Origin: Rhodoferax bucti | GTDB lineage: Bacteria; Pseudomonadota; Gammaproteobacteria; Burkholderiales; Burkholderiaceae_C | DNA length: 64,000 bases | NCBI RefSeq assembly: GCF_005876985.1 | Contig: NZ_VAHD01000005.1 | Span: 119,866 to 183,865, forward strand | Direction: 5' to 3' | Shown: one piece after another, positions 53,009-61,441 of the stretch | How the letters are laid out: the number at the start of each line of letters is the position of its first letter | Position numbering within the stretch: position 1 is the first letter of the stretch | The notes under the pieces: generated by a model | The model's input: the letters and a program-made list of their open reading frames with translations, nothing else | What the model was told of the DNA's origin: nothing | Databases searched by the model: none | Translations under genes and position numbers: made by a program

Positions 53009-54231
53009 CAGATTTCTCCGTTAGCGATCATTGAATCAGTTTTGCGAACTGCTTCTGCATTCGCTTCCCAGACACCCCAAATCTGTTTCTCTACGTAGTC
53101 AACGAGCAGCTCATATGCATCGTGGGCGCGCTTCAAGGTTTTGGCTTGAACACTGCCGACATCCATGTCGTAGACAGTACCGAACTCCGCACTAGCGCTG
53201 GCTGCAATAGATGTCTTTGGAATCTCTACTGGCAGAACTTTCGGGCCGTAAGCACTAACAATCCAATTGCGGATGTCGTTGCTGATCAGGTCTGCCTTAT
53301 CCACTCGACTGAGCAGGATGTCTACAAACGCATATTGTTTGTTCTCACCACGCGCAGCAAACAATGACTTGCACACGCCTGTGAACAACCCCCAGAATTG
53401 CGCGGAGCTGGCGAAATCCAGAGCGTTTGGTGGCAATGGCATCAACACGCCATCTGCGGCAATAAGTGCGTTTATGGTGATGTAGGAGAGGGAAGGGGGG
53501 GTGTCAATGATGATGACGTCGTATTCATTGCGAGCCTCTTCAAGGCCAGCATCCAAAACGCGCCAGAACGCAAAATTTGGATCTTTAGCCTGACGCGAGG
53601 GGAGCAAAAATTCTGCGTTAAAGAGGATTGGAGCCGCAGCAACAAGATCGATGCCGTCCCAGTATGTCTTTTGGATGGCTGGGATGATCGAAGACTCTTC
53701 ACCTGTACACAAGTCGAGAATCGTGTGATTCTCATCAACCTCCGTGTCGGGCAGAACACCAAACAAAGTGGTCAAAGATCCCTGCGGGTCAGTATCTACA
53801 ACCAGAACGCGGTGACCGCGCAAGCTAAGTCCTTGTGCCAATGCAGCCGCACTTGTAGTTTTGGACACACCGCCCTTGTAGTTAGCAACGGCAATAGTAG
53901 TTCCGCTTGCCAGGTAGGGGTCTCGCAGTACATCCTTCCGGAAAGTGCGAACCCATACACGAGCCTCTTCAAGAGTCCACTCACGTTTAGAACTTCCTTC
54001 ACGCTCACCACTAGGCAAATCACCTTTCTTGGCGTGATACATCACACGATTTCTATCCAAGCCGCAAAGCTCTGCCAATTGACTAGAGCTAAATACTGGT
54101 GCTGACTTCCGTGATTCAGGTGCAAGCATGGATGACCGTGCTTGTTGAATCACATTGCTTGCATTCACAGCTAGGCTGTTCAGTGCCTCTATGTCAATTG
54201 AGTGACGAATGGGTTTTTGCTTTGTTTGCAT
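53008..54231 (-). CDS. parA: ParA-family partition ATPase with N-terminal DNA-binding domain
   Basis: A 407-residue type Ia ParA. The first 110 residues hold a helix-turn-helix (SSQLAELCGLDRNRVMYHAK) that makes this ParA its own repressor. The ATPase has the deviant Walker A KGGVSKTT (about 119-126), Walker A' VVDTDPQG and Walker B VIIIDTPPS. The start at 54231 is preceded by AAAGGA; a GTG five codons earlier is inside that site. It forms an operon with parB, divergent from the replication gene, with the iterons between. Confidence 0.93.
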   Translation of the reverse strand: MQTKQKPIRHSIDIEALNSLAVNASNVIQQARSSMLAPESRKSAPVFSSSQLAELCGLDRNRVMYHAKKGDLPSGEREGSSKREWTLEEARVWVRTFRKDVLRDPYLASGTTIAVANYKGGVSKTTSAAALAQGLSLRGHRVLVVDTDPQGSLTTLFGVLPDTEVDENHTILDLCTGEESSIIPAIQKTYWDGIDLVAAAPILFNAEFLLPSRQAKDPNFAFWRVLDAGLEEARNEYDVIIIDTPPSLSYITINALIAADGVLMPLPPNALDFASSAQFWGLFTGVCKSLFAARGENKQYAFVDILLSRVDKADLISNDIRNWIVSAYGPKVLPVEIPKTSIAASASAEFGTVYDMDVGSVQAKTLKRAHDAYELLVDYVEKQIWGVWEANAEAVRKTDSMIANGEI

Positions 54232-54501
54232 AAAAGTCCTTTTCACGAAATTTTAGCTGAACATCGAAAAAAACGTAAATTTTCAGAATTGCGATGAATC
54301 ACGCGTATCGCGCTGAAATTGGAAACGAGTGAAGGTTGTCCATCAAGAATGCGCCACATGAGCGATGTCTTAGGCTGTTGGCTGTTCGCGGTTGTTGGGA
54401 TTTTCACAAGAGTCCTGCAGTCTTCATAAGAGAACTTCAGAAAAGTCTTCAATAATTCAGAGAAAGAATATCGTTAAAAATCAACAACTTACAGCCGTTT
54501 T

Positions 54502-54607
54502 TGTCCAAGAATCTACCGGTAATGTCCAAGAATCTACCGGTAAGCGTCCAGGAATCTACCGGCAGATGTCCAAGTTTTTACCGGTAGTGTCCAAGAATCT
54601 ACCGGTG
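54502..54607. repeat. Iteron array of the replication origin (five units)
   Basis: Five 20-bp units related to TGTCCAAGAATCTACCGGTA start at 54502, 54523, 54545, 54567 and 54588, spaced 21-22 bp. Units 1 and 2 are identical, 5 differs at the last base, 3 and 4 carry a few changes. Directly repeated sites on one helix face upstream of a Rep_3 gene are the usual binding sites of the initiator at oriV. AT-rich DNA at 54450-54490 could be the unwinding region. Confidence 0.9.
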
Positions 54608-54751
54608 CTCAAAATGCAATGTTTTTCGTAGGAATACACACTTACAAAGCGCGTTTGATCATAAATTGAACAGAAAAAGCAGCTCTGGAGTGCCAAAAAA
54701 TGTCCAAAAAACAGAGCGAGAAATCCGGAATGGGTCTCAAGGAAGCCAAAA

Positions 54752-54771
54752 TGTCCAAGAATCTACCGGTA
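54752..54771. repeat. Sixth iteron, separate from array
   Basis: A full-length copy (TGTCCAAGAATCTACCGGTA) lies 145 bp beyond the array and 79 bp before the rep start. A half copy (TGTCCAAAAA) is at 54701-54710. A separate iteron close to the promoter is common for autoregulation. Confidence 0.8.
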
Positions 54772-54805
54772 AAAGAAACGCTTGGAACGCTGGGAAATTG
54801 CATTT

Positions 54806-54835
54806 TGTCCAAATTCGATTAGAATATTTTGGACA
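54806..54835. promoter_or_regulatory. Inverted iteron half-sites over the rep promoter
   Basis: TGTCCAAA and TTTTGGACA face each other around an AT-rich centre with a TAGAAT -10-like sequence, ending 15 bp before the rep ATG. Rep_3 initiators typically bind such inverted half-iterons as dimers to repress their own gene. Confidence 0.7.
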
Positions 54836-54849
54836 TCCTAAGGCGATCA

Positions 54850-56211
54850 ATGGCTGAAAAAAAAGTCCCAGAAGTTAAGCTGCGCAAACCAGTACGCGCG
54901 TTGGTCATGCTGCCACGTGCAGGCAAGATCAGTGTCAACGCTCGCAAGATTTACAACGTCATCCTCCACACATCGGCCGATCAAATTGTGGAATACGAGA
55001 CGGAGCACGGCACTCAGATGCCAAAGGGGCATTATTTCGAGTCAAGACTTGTTGACCTTTTGCTACCTATTCAAGCAGGGCAATCGGATCTCCGGGCGTC
55101 TGCCAAGGAGTTCCTGAATGAAATGGCAAATATTCGGATCGACTGGGAAGCACCAGATCACAGGGAAGAGGGCGAAGTCTTCGAAGACGAGGACGACTGG
55201 GTAAATCTCGGCCTGCTCTCCGAAGTTCGGTTTAAAAAGTCAAAACCCTCGAACAAGAACTCGGAAGTGATTGTTAAGTGGGAACTACCACCAGGAATTT
55301 TTAACCAGCTTCGAAGTCCTCAGGACTACAAGTACGCCCAGATCAGTCTTTATCAGCTGACCAAGTTGTCAACCTACGAGTCAGTTGCGTTGTACGAAAT
55401 TTGCGCTCGGTATCGAACCAATCCAAATGGAGTGACGTGTAAGCAGGAACCAATCTGGTGGACGCAGGCGTTGTCATCAAAGGTTCCAGAAGTCGATCCA
55501 AGCACGGGCTTGCCGAAGTGGCGTGAGTGGAGAAAGTTCAAAGGCGAAAAAGTCCAAAAAGCTGTTCAAGAGATTTGCGAGAACACTGATCTGGACATTC
55601 AGATGATTGAGAAGGGCGGGCTGGTCCAATTCACTGTGATGCGCAAAGCTGCTGAGTTCTCAGCATTGCCAAACAAGTTGAATCCTGAGATCGCTGATAA
55701 GGCTCTTGCACTGGGGTTGAGGCTCACAGACATTTCCACTCTCATTAGAAATGGGCAGTCGGAGATGGCTCTCAAAGAAGCTTTCGTTCGGATGGGACAA
55801 CAAGATCCAACGAAGATTGATCGAAAGCTTGCCTACTTGAACAAAATCCTGGAAGAGGTAAATCCATTCTTTGCTGCAGGCGGTCTGCCAAAGAAAGCAC
55901 CGGTTCAGCAAGAACTTCTCCCGAAAACAAACACACCTTCTGGTGTGGTGCCTCAGGTCGCAATGACCTACAAGGATGAACGACGTGCCGAGATCAGGAA
56001 GGAGTTCTCTGAACTTGTCTTAGAAGAACAGCAACCATACGCATACCTTGCCTTTGCTGATCTTAAAAACAAGAACATGGCGAACCCAAACCTCAGCATG
56101 AAAATTGAGTCAAAGGCATGGGAGTCTGCGCCAATTCTGTTTGCCAAGATGGTTGATATCTATGCAGTGCAGACCTACGGCGACGATTGGGCAGTTGAGA
56201 AAGACGATTGA
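54850..56211 (+). CDS. repA: Plasmid replication initiator (Rep_3 type)
   Basis: A 453-residue initiator with two winged-helix domains. Segments such as SLYQLTKLSTYESVALYEICARY and LPKWREWRKFKGEKVQKAVQEI (read in parts, about 165-240) are typical of Rep_3 proteins. The C-terminal 200 residues are longer than in the smallest Rep proteins. The start at 54850 has AAGGCG upstream; the frame opens at a TTG at 54829 inside the operator. It should bind the iterons and load the host helicase. Together with parAB it defines the backbone of this replicon. Confidence 0.9.
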   Translation: MAEKKVPEVKLRKPVRALVMLPRAGKISVNARKIYNVILHTSADQIVEYETEHGTQMPKGHYFESRLVDLLLPIQAGQSDLRASAKEFLNEMANIRIDWEAPDHREEGEVFEDEDDWVNLGLLSEVRFKKSKPSNKNSEVIVKWELPPGIFNQLRSPQDYKYAQISLYQLTKLSTYESVALYEICARYRTNPNGVTCKQEPIWWTQALSSKVPEVDPSTGLPKWREWRKFKGEKVQKAVQEICENTDLDIQMIEKGGLVQFTVMRKAAEFSALPNKLNPEIADKALALGLRLTDISTLIRNGQSEMALKEAFVRMGQQDPTKIDRKLAYLNKILEEVNPFFAAGGLPKKAPVQQELLPKTNTPSGVVPQVAMTYKDERRAEIRKEFSELVLEEQQPYAYLAFADLKNKNMANPNLSMKIESKAWESAPILFAKMVDIYAVQTYGDDWAVEKDD

Positions 56212-56431
56212 GGCGCATTAAGCGATATCGTTTATTTTTTGCGCCACAGTTTTTCTAACGCGAAGGTCGAAAAATTTTGCCAACTTCGAGTCCTACTGAT
56301 ACTCTTCAAGCCATGGCAACCCGCTCTGCAGAATCCAACAAAACTACCGTCATATGCATGGCCGTAGTGGATCAAGGGCGGGTGCTAGAAAGCCTCAATT
56401 AGAGTTTTTCAAAGCCGGCCCCTCAAGCAAG

Positions 56432-56458
56432 GGAGCCGACATCAAAAACATCGGCTCC
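56432..56458. promoter_or_regulatory. Hairpin in the leader of the HAD/phosphoesterase operon
   Basis: Arms GGAGCCGA and TCGGCTCC enclose an 11-base loop, ending 16 bp before the first gene. It is not followed by a T-run. It could end rep transcription weakly or act as a leader structure. The 263 bp between rep and this operon hold nothing else recognised, apart from a 29-codon frame at 56312-56401 that is not called. Confidence 0.4.
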
Positions 56459-56474
56459 AGAAAAATGGAGTGAT

Positions 56475-57650
56475 GTGAACTCGAACCGGACAGTTTTATT
56501 CCTTGACTTCGATGGTGTAACCCACCCGGAGCCATGCACTACGGAGCATGCTTTTAGTCAGCTCCCGCTCGTTGAGTCGATTCTCCGAGAGTTCGCTGAT
56601 GTCGAAGTCGTTATCAGCTCATCCTGGCGAAATCAATTCACACTCGAAGGCCTCCAGTGCAACTTCTCTGACGACATAGCCGGTCGTGTGGTTGGCGTCA
56701 CGCCGAGCATTACTGATTCCAGCTGGAATCCAGGTGTGCCGGAATTTGATCGTCAATTTGAGATCGAATGCTGGATTGAAGAGCACCGACCAGGAGCAAA
56801 TTGGATCGCAATCGATGACCGGGCTGAATGGTTCCAGCCCGGATGTCCACAGCTGCTTCTGACAGAAAAATCTACCGGATTTGTTGAGCAGGACGCGGAA
56901 AAACTGCGAAAACTACTGAGGCATACCCAACTGAAGAACGCGCTTCAGAAAATCTGGTTTTTGGGCGATGTTCATGGTTCATTTCTTCACATCGCACAGG
57001 CCATCCTGGCCGCCAGCATCAAGCCCACCTGGCTCGTATTCCTGGGGGATATTGATATTGATCACATGCCCCTTGTGCAGGTGTTAGCGCCTCTGAGCAG
57101 GACCTTCCCAACCATTAAAGTTGGTTTCATCCATGGAAACCACGACGCAGACACCTATGAACATTGGGACTGCCTTCACCATGCAGGGGAGGCCGTAGCA
57201 CTTCATGGCCAAGTCCTGGATCTCGATGGTGTGAAAGTAGCCGGTCTGGGAGGAACCTTTCTGGACCGAGTGTGGATGCCACCAAAGCATCCGCATTTCG
57301 GAAGCAAATCAGCAGCGATGAACCGCGGTGCTTTCCAATTTCGGGATGGCCAGCGTCCGAACCCGTCATACCTTGGCGCGATTTACCCAGATGACTTTGA
57401 TCAATTGGCCAGGGAGCGCGCCGACATTCTGATTACGCACGAGGCGCCCAGTTGTCATCCATTTGGATTTCAAAAGATTGATGAGCTGGCTCGCGCTATG
57501 GGTGTGCTGCGTTCCTTCCACGGGCATACGCATGACGACATGACGGAGACATACAAAACCCAATGGGACACCCTCGGATTCGAGTCGATCGGAGTTAACT
57601 ACTGCTCCATCAAAAACGGCCTGGGAGACAGGATCGAATGTCTCACTTGA
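56475..57650 (+). CDS. Fusion of HAD phosphatase and calcineurin-like metallophosphoesterase
   Basis: A 391-residue two-domain protein. Residues 1-150 are a HAD domain (Asp11 and Asp13 in LFLDFDGVTHPE, ISSSWR, AIDDRAEWF) homologous to the stand-alone protein at 45577. Residues 158-391 are a metallophosphoesterase with GDVHG (164-168), GDID (191-194), GNHD (221-224), ITHEAPS and FHGHTHDD, that is all metal ligands. The GTG start has GGAG upstream. Two different phosphate-removing domains in one chain suggest end processing of nucleic acid, such as removal of 3' or cyclic phosphate. This reading is inference. It heads a five-gene operon. Confidence 0.85.
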   Translation: MNSNRTVLFLDFDGVTHPEPCTTEHAFSQLPLVESILREFADVEVVISSSWRNQFTLEGLQCNFSDDIAGRVVGVTPSITDSSWNPGVPEFDRQFEIECWIEEHRPGANWIAIDDRAEWFQPGCPQLLLTEKSTGFVEQDAEKLRKLLRHTQLKNALQKIWFLGDVHGSFLHIAQAILAASIKPTWLVFLGDIDIDHMPLVQVLAPLSRTFPTIKVGFIHGNHDADTYEHWDCLHHAGEAVALHGQVLDLDGVKVAGLGGTFLDRVWMPPKHPHFGSKSAAMNRGAFQFRDGQRPNPSYLGAIYPDDFDQLARERADILITHEAPSCHPFGFQKIDELARAMGVLRSFHGHTHDDMTETYKTQWDTLGFESIGVNYCSIKNGLGDRIECLT

Positions 57651-57660
57651 GCACTTTTAT

Positions 57661-58164
57661 ATGAAAAATCCAAATGAATTGAAGGCGCGGTTCCCTTACA
57701 TGTTTGATGAGGCAAACCTAGGGATCTCAATCGCTAGGGGTTGGTTTCCAATGTTTGCAAAGCTGTGCGAGGACATTGATGAGTTGCTGGGCTCTGACAA
57801 GAAGAACTTCCGATGGATTCAAGCAAAAGAAAAGTTCGGTGTCGCACGTTGGCACTACAGGATCGATGGCTTGTCACCGTCTATAAAAGTCCGCCTGGTT
57901 GATCATTCAAGCGTGGTGACAGTTTTGAGAGATTCGAGCGAGGAAAAGCCGGCTGCAAAAGTTCAAGAATTAGTGGCCGAGTTGATCGCTTCCGCGGAAA
58001 ACAAGACACATACAACATGCATTGTCTGTGGTGATGCAGGTCATCCTGACAGCCACACGGGCTACGTATTGGTGCTTTGTGCACAGCATGCACACCAGCG
58101 CAAGAACGAAGGTAACCAGAGTATGCGAGCGTTATGGTTCAACGATGATGAGGACAGTTTGTGA
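57661..58164 (+). CDS. Unknown zinc-binding protein of phage/plasmid type
   Basis: A 167-residue protein. The first part has the pattern FRWIQAKEKFGVARWHY (about 50-66), common in phage and plasmid hypothetical proteins. The second part is a Cys4/His-type knuckle with Cys120, Cys123, Cys140 and His143 (TCIVCGDAGHPDSH and LVLCAQHA). It is 10 bp from the fusion gene and its TGA overlaps the next ATG by one base. A nucleic-acid-binding or adaptor role is likely; no activity is known. Confidence 0.65.
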   Translation: MKNPNELKARFPYMFDEANLGISIARGWFPMFAKLCEDIDELLGSDKKNFRWIQAKEKFGVARWHYRIDGLSPSIKVRLVDHSSVVTVLRDSSEEKPAAKVQELVAELIASAENKTHTTCIVCGDAGHPDSHTGYVLVLCAQHAHQRKNEGNQSMRALWFNDDEDSL

Positions 58165-58964
58165 TGAAAATTCAAATTGCCTCCGATCTGCATCTTGACC
58201 TCTTGCCCAAACTAGCAGGAGCAGAACTTTCCATCATTGAGCCTACAGACGCGGATGTGCTGGTGCTCGCCGGCGACATTCACGATGGATGCCAGGGTAT
58301 CGACCGTTTCAAAAATTGGAAGCATGGCACAGAAATCATTTATGTGGCTGGCAACCATGAGTTCTATGGTCACGTCCATGGAACAAAACAAGGCCAGATG
58401 CGTGCGCGGGCGGCTGATGCCGGTGTCCATTTTTTGGAGCGGAATTCAGTCGTCATTCAGGGTGTCCGCTTCCTGGGGGCAACACTTTGGACGGATTACA
58501 GACTCTTTGAGCCGATGCACTCACAGCAAATCGCCATGCTCGATGCCAAGCGCCGATTGAACGATCACCGACTCATCCTGACGGGAAAAGGGACCTTCTC
58601 TCCGTGGGATGCCGTACAGATTCACGCTTCAACGTGTCTCTGGCTGAAGGAAGAGCTGGCGAAACCATTTGACGGCAAAACAGTGGTCGTCACGCACCAT
58701 GGACCCCATCCCAATTCAGTTCACCAAAAGTACAAGGACGACTTGCTGAGCGCAGCTTTTGTGAGCGATCTTGGCGAGCTACTTGATGGAGTTGACCTTT
58801 GGATACATGGGCACGTCCATGACGGGTTTGACTACAAGGTGGGGCACTGCAGGATTGTTGCGAACCCTGCTGGGTACGTCTTAAATCGGAGATCTATCAA
58901 GAGCATGGAAGAAGCTCAGTTTGAGAATTCCGACTTCAATCCGCGACTGATAGTGGAGGTTTGA
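58164..58964 (+). CDS. Calcineurin-like metallophosphoesterase (second of operon)
   Basis: A 266-residue single-domain enzyme. Metal ligands: Asp8 and His10 in SDLHLD, Asp38 in AGDIHDG, Asn64 and His65 in GNHEFYG, His in VTHHGPHP and the pair in HGHVHDGFDY. The ATG at 58164 shares a base with the preceding stop. The end (HCRIVANPAGYVLNR) is similar to that of the third enzyme and of the remnant at 45364-45528. It is more like the third gene of the operon than the fusion. Substrate unknown; nucleotide, RNA end or phosphoprotein are possible. Confidence 0.85.
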   Translation: MKIQIASDLHLDLLPKLAGAELSIIEPTDADVLVLAGDIHDGCQGIDRFKNWKHGTEIIYVAGNHEFYGHVHGTKQGQMRARAADAGVHFLERNSVVIQGVRFLGATLWTDYRLFEPMHSQQIAMLDAKRRLNDHRLILTGKGTFSPWDAVQIHASTCLWLKEELAKPFDGKTVVVTHHGPHPNSVHQKYKDDLLSAAFVSDLGELLDGVDLWIHGHVHDGFDYKVGHCRIVANPAGYVLNRRSIKSMEEAQFENSDFNPRLIVEV

Positions 58965-59630
58965 ATGACTCGTATCTTGCCACCACAAGGGTTCGCTGAT
59001 TGGCTTGACTACGCAGTTGCAACTTTTGATGCGCGAAGTGTGTATTTACAAGAACTTCTTACCGGAGGAAATCTCACGACGGAAGAGATTCGTGAAGCAG
59101 CTCAAAACGAACTGACTGATCTGCGATTGAGATGCGCTTCGAGCAGCCGCGGAGTGCTTGCGCGCTGGGCCCGCAAACTCTCTCAAAAGTTGGGGCGCCC
59201 GGAAGCACACATTTCTGAAAATGGGCTCCTTGATAGTGACTTTGGCTATGGCGTAGTCCGAATCCGGTTTGAAGACGGCAGCAGCCTTGAATTTAATCAA
59301 GCATTTTTGATGGGCGATCCCAAACAAGACGGCGCTATCCACGCGGTTGCAGTTTTCACTTCGAACAATGGGTATCACCAGTTCTGGATAGGACCGAACG
59401 ACCGTGTTGAAGTCAAACCAAGAGCTGACCGAATCACGAGCTGGACCGCTGTATTTGACAAGGACCCAGAAACAGGTGATGTGATCCTGCCCTTGGATGA
59501 CGCTTTTCTCAAACAAGAGGATTGGCGTATGAACGACCGAATTCGATTCGACGATGTGAAGCAGGGGAGCATGAACTTGGTCAATGTTTCGAAGGAGGAG
59601 CGCGAGAAGTCCATTGGGGGTGCGGAATGA
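58965..59630 (+). CDS. Unknown protein with AbrB-like C-terminal part
   Basis: A 221-residue protein between two phosphoesterase genes. The start (FADWLDYAVATFDARSVYLQEL) is followed by a helical segment with DLRLRCAS. The centre (DSDFGYGVVRIRFEDGSSLEF) is beta-rich. The end (AVFDKDPETGDVILPLDDAFLKQEDWRMNDRIRF, in parts around 165-200) resembles the AbrB/SpoVT-like swapped-hairpin pattern tGD-lPd-l-gw--GD. It begins directly after the previous stop, and its TGA overlaps the next ATG by 4 bp. A DNA-binding regulator or antitoxin for the operon is possible. Confidence 0.6.
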   Translation: MTRILPPQGFADWLDYAVATFDARSVYLQELLTGGNLTTEEIREAAQNELTDLRLRCASSSRGVLARWARKLSQKLGRPEAHISENGLLDSDFGYGVVRIRFEDGSSLEFNQAFLMGDPKQDGAIHAVAVFTSNNGYHQFWIGPNDRVEVKPRADRITSWTAVFDKDPETGDVILPLDDAFLKQEDWRMNDRIRFDDVKQGSMNLVNVSKEEREKSIGGAE

Positions 59631-60424
59631 AGATGCTCGTCTACTCCGATCTGCACTTGGACCATGGACCTTTTAATCCAGTTTTGGAAGATGGTGCCCG
59701 TGTTGATGACCAGGCAGACCTAGTGGTACTTGCAGGCGATATCAATAACGGCCTCACTGGGATCAGGTGGGGGAGGGAGACCTTCCCGCACAAGCCGGTT
59801 GTATTTGTCCTAGGCAACCACGAGTATTACGGTGGGCATTGGGATCGAACCTTGGAAAGAGCTCGCGAACTCGCTATACAGCACGAGGTGCACCTGCTTG
59901 AAAACGATGCTTTTAGGGTGGGAGAAATCACTATTCTGGGTGCATCACTCTGGACGGATTTCCGACTTTTCGGCGACGACCGCTTCGCTGCATTCTCAGA
60001 GGCCAGAGAGCGGATGAACGATTACAGGCAGATCAAGATCAGCCGGAGTGCTGAGATGTACTGGGTCAAGGGTAAGCACCTGATTCCTGACCTGACCTCT
60101 CGCCGCCACCGAAATTCACTGGAGTGGCTGGATAGCCAATTGGATGGCGCCGACCCGGCAAAGACAGTGATCATTTCTCATCATGCGCCGCACCTGAATT
60201 CAATTCCTGAGGAATACAAAGAGGACATCCTCTCTTGCTGTTATGCCAGCGACCTAACCAACTACATGGGGAAATCGAAGCTCTGGATTCACGGACACGT
60301 TCATGAGTCAGTTGACTATGAATTAAATGGAACCAGGGTGCTCAGCAACCCGCGGGGATACAAACTCAGGAGTGGAAAAGACCAGAATCCCGACTTTGAA
60401 ATGCGGTGCTTGATAGATGTTTGA
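59627..60424 (+). CDS. Calcineurin-like metallophosphoesterase (third of operon)
   Basis: A 265-residue enzyme with Asp8 and His10 in SDLHLD, Asp38 in AGDINNG, Asn64 and His65 in GNHEYYG, SHHAPHLNS and HGHVHESVDY. It is a paralogue of the enzyme at 58164 but differs at the second site (GDINN for GDIHD), so metal preference or substrate may differ. The start at 59627 lies in an ATGA overlap; a longer frame from 59522 is another gene's DNA. It closes the operon; an 18-bp palindrome follows its stop. Confidence 0.85.
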   Translation: MKMLVYSDLHLDHGPFNPVLEDGARVDDQADLVVLAGDINNGLTGIRWGRETFPHKPVVFVLGNHEYYGGHWDRTLERARELAIQHEVHLLENDAFRVGEITILGASLWTDFRLFGDDRFAAFSEARERMNDYRQIKISRSAEMYWVKGKHLIPDLTSRRHRNSLEWLDSQLDGADPAKTVIISHHAPHLNSIPEEYKEDILSCCYASDLTNYMGKSKLWIHGHVHESVDYELNGTRVLSNPRGYKLRSGKDQNPDFEMRCLIDV

Positions 60425-60429
60425 ATGTG

Positions 60430-60447
60430 TCTTGCACCGGTGCAAGA
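60430..60447. promoter_or_regulatory. 18-bp perfect palindrome after the phosphoesterase operon
   Basis: TCTTGCACCGGTGCAAGA is self-complementary over 18 bp. It begins 6 bp after the last stop. It lacks a T-run, so it may be an operator or protein site. Nothing else is recognised in the 198 bp up to 60622. Confidence 0.5.
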
Positions 60448-60622
60448 TTTGAGCCCCACTTGATGATTAAGCGAAGCTCCAGGCAAGAATTCAACTCCGG
60501 CACGGCGCATTAACTCAGCATAGCTGTTTCGCACCTCAGGCATGAGCGCTGAAAGCCTGGTCACTTGAAATCCGGGACATCAGACCGGGAATTAGAAATC
60601 TATCTCTCCGTACTTATCAGCG

Positions 60623-61135
60623 TTACGCATTTTCGTTCTTGTGACTAGGTGTCATCACAGCTTGTGGATCAAGCCACACGTGGTCAACGATTGGATGAAT
60701 GGGCGACAGGTCAATGGTCACTCCCTCAGCAATTGCACGTCCGATTGCTGCAGATAGGGTGTCTGCTTGCAATTGCTCTCCTGCATTGAGGAGCTCTTGA
60801 ACAGCGGGTGATTCAAGTCGCAACTTCGGATAAAGCAACCTAGCAGCGATCACTGGGGCCCCGGAGGGGATGAGCCGAGAAGTGCCTTTGAAGCCGTCGC
60901 CAGATTGAATTTTTGCGCTCAGTGTCTGGTCCTCTGCGAGCATGGCCAATCGTGCGTTTTGTGCCTTTGCCTTCGGGTTATCCAAATGGGATTGCACCTT
61001 CTGAATCATCGCGTGAGTCTTGGGGTGTGCTGGAAGACGACTCAGGTAGTCGGCCACCTCAGTGAGTAAATGCAACGTCGTTTGGTGAGCATCTGCCTCT
61101 ATCTGCCCGTAGCGAACGTTATCGAAGATGGCCAT
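60623..61135 (-). CDS. Hypothetical protein of unknown family
   Basis: A 170-residue soluble protein when started at the ATG at 61135, with AAAGGA a few bases upstream (a GTG just before it is equally placed). Longer starts to 61204 have no ribosome site. It is helical, with HLLTEVADYLSRLPAHPKTH and an end ending PSHKNENA. No domain is recognised. It lies downstream of a truncated gene (61241-61327) on the same strand, and the pair may be the remains of an operon cut by IS21. Confidence 0.5.
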   Translation of the reverse strand: MAIFDNVRYGQIEADAHQTTLHLLTEVADYLSRLPAHPKTHAMIQKVQSHLDNPKAKAQNARLAMLAEDQTLSAKIQSGDGFKGTSRLIPSGAPVIAARLLYPKLRLESPAVQELLNAGEQLQADTLSAAIGRAIAEGVTIDLSPIHPIVDHVWLDPQAVMTPSHKNENA

Positions 61136-61240
61136 CACATGGGTTCCTTTGATGCGGAAGTGCATTCTGTCTTGAATGCTCACAATCCGAAATACCGGGC
61201 TCAAACAACTGGCAGTTGTTTTGCTGACTTGTGAAATGTA

Positions 61241-61327
61241 TTACGGCCCCTTGGGCTCTGCGTTGACCAGGATGTATTGCCCCGCCTGAAAATCAATGGG
61301 CAACGCTGGTTTTCCAGAGGTCCAATC
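61241..61327 (-). pseudogene. Gene 3' end truncated by IS21
   Basis: Twenty-eight codons ending with a TAA (61243-61241), including PIDFQAGQYILVNAEPKGP, run from the IS21 left end. The 5' part of the gene is missing from this window. The family is not recognised. Confidence 0.45.
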
Positions 61328-61441
61328 TGTTGCCGCCGACCGAAAGTTGACAGTGTGAGATCGAGAGTGCCGATCCAAAATTGACAGGGGTGTTCCACTG
61401 CCCTGCTGAAACTTTCAGCAGGGATGTAAAAGGTGATCACC

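Noticed and set aside
54502..54607. Regular repeats as a CRISPR array
   Set aside because: Units are contiguous at 21-22 bp with no unique spacers, lie before a rep gene and fit iterons. The same applies to the 21-bp array at 4864-4960.
56312..56401. 29-codon frame between rep and the HAD fusion gene
   Set aside because: Too short, no Shine-Dalgarno, no similarity noticed.
60316..60564. Minus-strand 82-codon frame overlapping the last phosphoesterase gene
   Set aside because: It overlaps the end of a clear gene and has no recognised domain; the part outside is too short to judge.
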